Shown in pieces: positions 63,443-64,000 of a stretch of DNA of 64,000 bases (the stretch's first letter is position 1; each line of letters begins with the position of its first letter). The stretch is from Bradyrhizobium iriomotense (GTDB lineage: Bacteria > Pseudomonadota > Alphaproteobacteria > Rhizobiales > Xanthobacteraceae): positions 186,001-250,000 of the forward strand of contig NZ_JAFCJZ010000001.1 in NCBI RefSeq assembly GCF_018130765.1, given 5' to 3'. A program made the position numbers and the translations under genes. The notes beneath the pieces were generated by a model. The model made no database searches and was not told the origin of the DNA. It saw nothing but the letters and a program-made list of their open reading frames with translations.

Positions 63443-64000
63443 TTATGGGGCGGATGCCCCGCGGGCAACCCTTTTGAGGCGCCCTGTGACCGGCCCCGGA
63501 AGCGGCACGATGGTGCCATCGGCACGGATGGCAAAGGCGAGCCGGCGCGCCGCAAACCAGTAGCGAACGGCCATGGCGCCGACGATGCCGACCAGGGCCC
63601 CGGCGGTGACGTCGCTCGGGTGATGCGCGAGCAGCACGAGCCGCGTCAGCAGGATCACAATCGCGTAAGTGAACATGAACACGCGCAGCCGCGGCCAGAG
63701 TGCGGAGACCGCAAACGCCAGCGCGAACGCCGCAATCGCATGCCCCGACGGCAGGCTGGCATAGGCTCCCGAGCCCTCGAACGGGATGAAGTTGAAGGGA
63801 TCGGCCTTGCCGCCGACGAAGGGCCGCCCCCGGCCGATGAGATATTTCAGGATCTCGCCGACGAATGCGGAGACGGCAACGGACAGAAACAGGAACTGCA
63901 GCCGAGTGCCCAAGCCCAGCAGCAACGCACGGCTTGTGCCGTGTAGTCGCGCGGCAATCAGTGCCACGATCACCAGCGCGACGCCCAGCACCGAAAGCAC
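63443..64000 (-). CDS. PAP2-superfamily phosphatase (5' part outside the window)
   Basis: At least 185 residues of a membrane PAP2 phosphatase, reading off the window's right edge. The three phosphatase motifs are visible: KYLIGRGRP, ASLPSGH, and RLVLLAHHPSDV. It is likely to dephosphorylate undecaprenyl pyrophosphate or lipid A. It is on the same strand as the two genes before it, probably one envelope-modification unit. Confidence 0.85.
   Translation of the reverse strand: MLSVLGVALVIVALIAARLHGTSRALLLGLGTRLQFLFLSVAVSAFVGEILKYLIGRGRPFVGGKADPFNFIPFEGSGAYASLPSGHAIAAFALAFAVSALWPRLRVFMFTYAIVILLTRLVLLAHHPSDVTAGALVGIVGAMAVRYWFAARRLAFAIRADGTIVPLPGPVTGRLKRVARGASAP

Noticed and set aside
1..64000. 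CRISPR array, prophage or integrative element
   Set aside because: No regularly spaced short direct repeats, integrase, transposase or phage structural genes were seen. The tRNA genes have no adjacent integrase or duplicated tRNA end.

Overview
The window is a chromosomal segment of a high-GC alphaproteobacterium. Gene content and protein style point to Bradyrhizobium or a close relative (Nitrobacteraceae): an ispDF fusion, a PopZ-type polar organiser, aapJQMP, an MdtABC-type RND pump, many long Bradyrhizobium-style hairpin repeats and very small conserved proteins. This assignment is inference from remembered families; no database was searched. There is no rRNA, prophage, integrase, transposase or CRISPR array. 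Two tRNA genes are present (Asn and Cys, both on the minus strand).

Layout. 0.2-3.1 kb: ispDF, a CinA-type amidase, an alpha/beta hydrolase and a small DNA-binding-like protein. 3.3-3.9 kb: copy A of a 570-bp structured repeat. 4.1-9.3 kb: a plus-strand operon for a B-family (ba3-like) heme-copper oxidase, with three c-type cytochromes carrying seven CxxCH sites. 9.3-18.4 kb: housekeeping genes (COQ10-like protein, lipA, 3-methyladenine glycosylase, valS, popZ-like, tolC, pcm, tRNA-Asn). 18.5-22.7 kb: a small secreted protein, then a membrane-stress operon made of a PspA-like coiled-coil protein with an unusual N-terminal half, a YqiJ/NfeD-type membrane protein and a flotillin. 23.0-23.6 kb: copy B of the repeat, inverted.

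23.7-30.5 kb: a minus-strand amide-utilisation cluster. It holds a substrate-binding protein, a fused permease-ATPase, an acetamidase/formamidase, a second formamidase fused behind an AraC-family regulator, and a RidA protein. 31-33 kb: small proteins, tRNA-Cys and a DTW-domain tRNA modification enzyme. 33-42 kb: a complete RND efflux operon (outer membrane factor, fusion protein, two pump subunits). 42.9-48.6 kb: cysK and two tandem TPR/O-GlcNAc-transferase-like proteins. 48.7-54.8 kb: the aapJQMP general amino-acid ABC transporter, divergent from a cystathionine beta-lyase gene. 54.9-57.0 kb: a Na/Pi cotransporter and a DUF3592 protein. 57.1-62.2 kb: a catabolic island (LysR regulator, Zn-dependent carbamoyl/hydantoinase-type amidohydrolase, MHS-family transporter, RraA-like protein and a frameshifted RidA gene). 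62.3-64.0 kb: a lipid-A-decoration-like set (LAB_N protein, polyprenyl-phosphate glycosyltransferase, PAP2 phosphatase running off the end).

The most unusual items are the PspA-like protein whose first 165 residues resemble the N-terminal half of a TnpB/IS605-OrfB protein, the AraC-formamidase fusion joined at the ancestral start codon, the inverted pair of structured repeats 19 kb apart, and the broken RidA gene.
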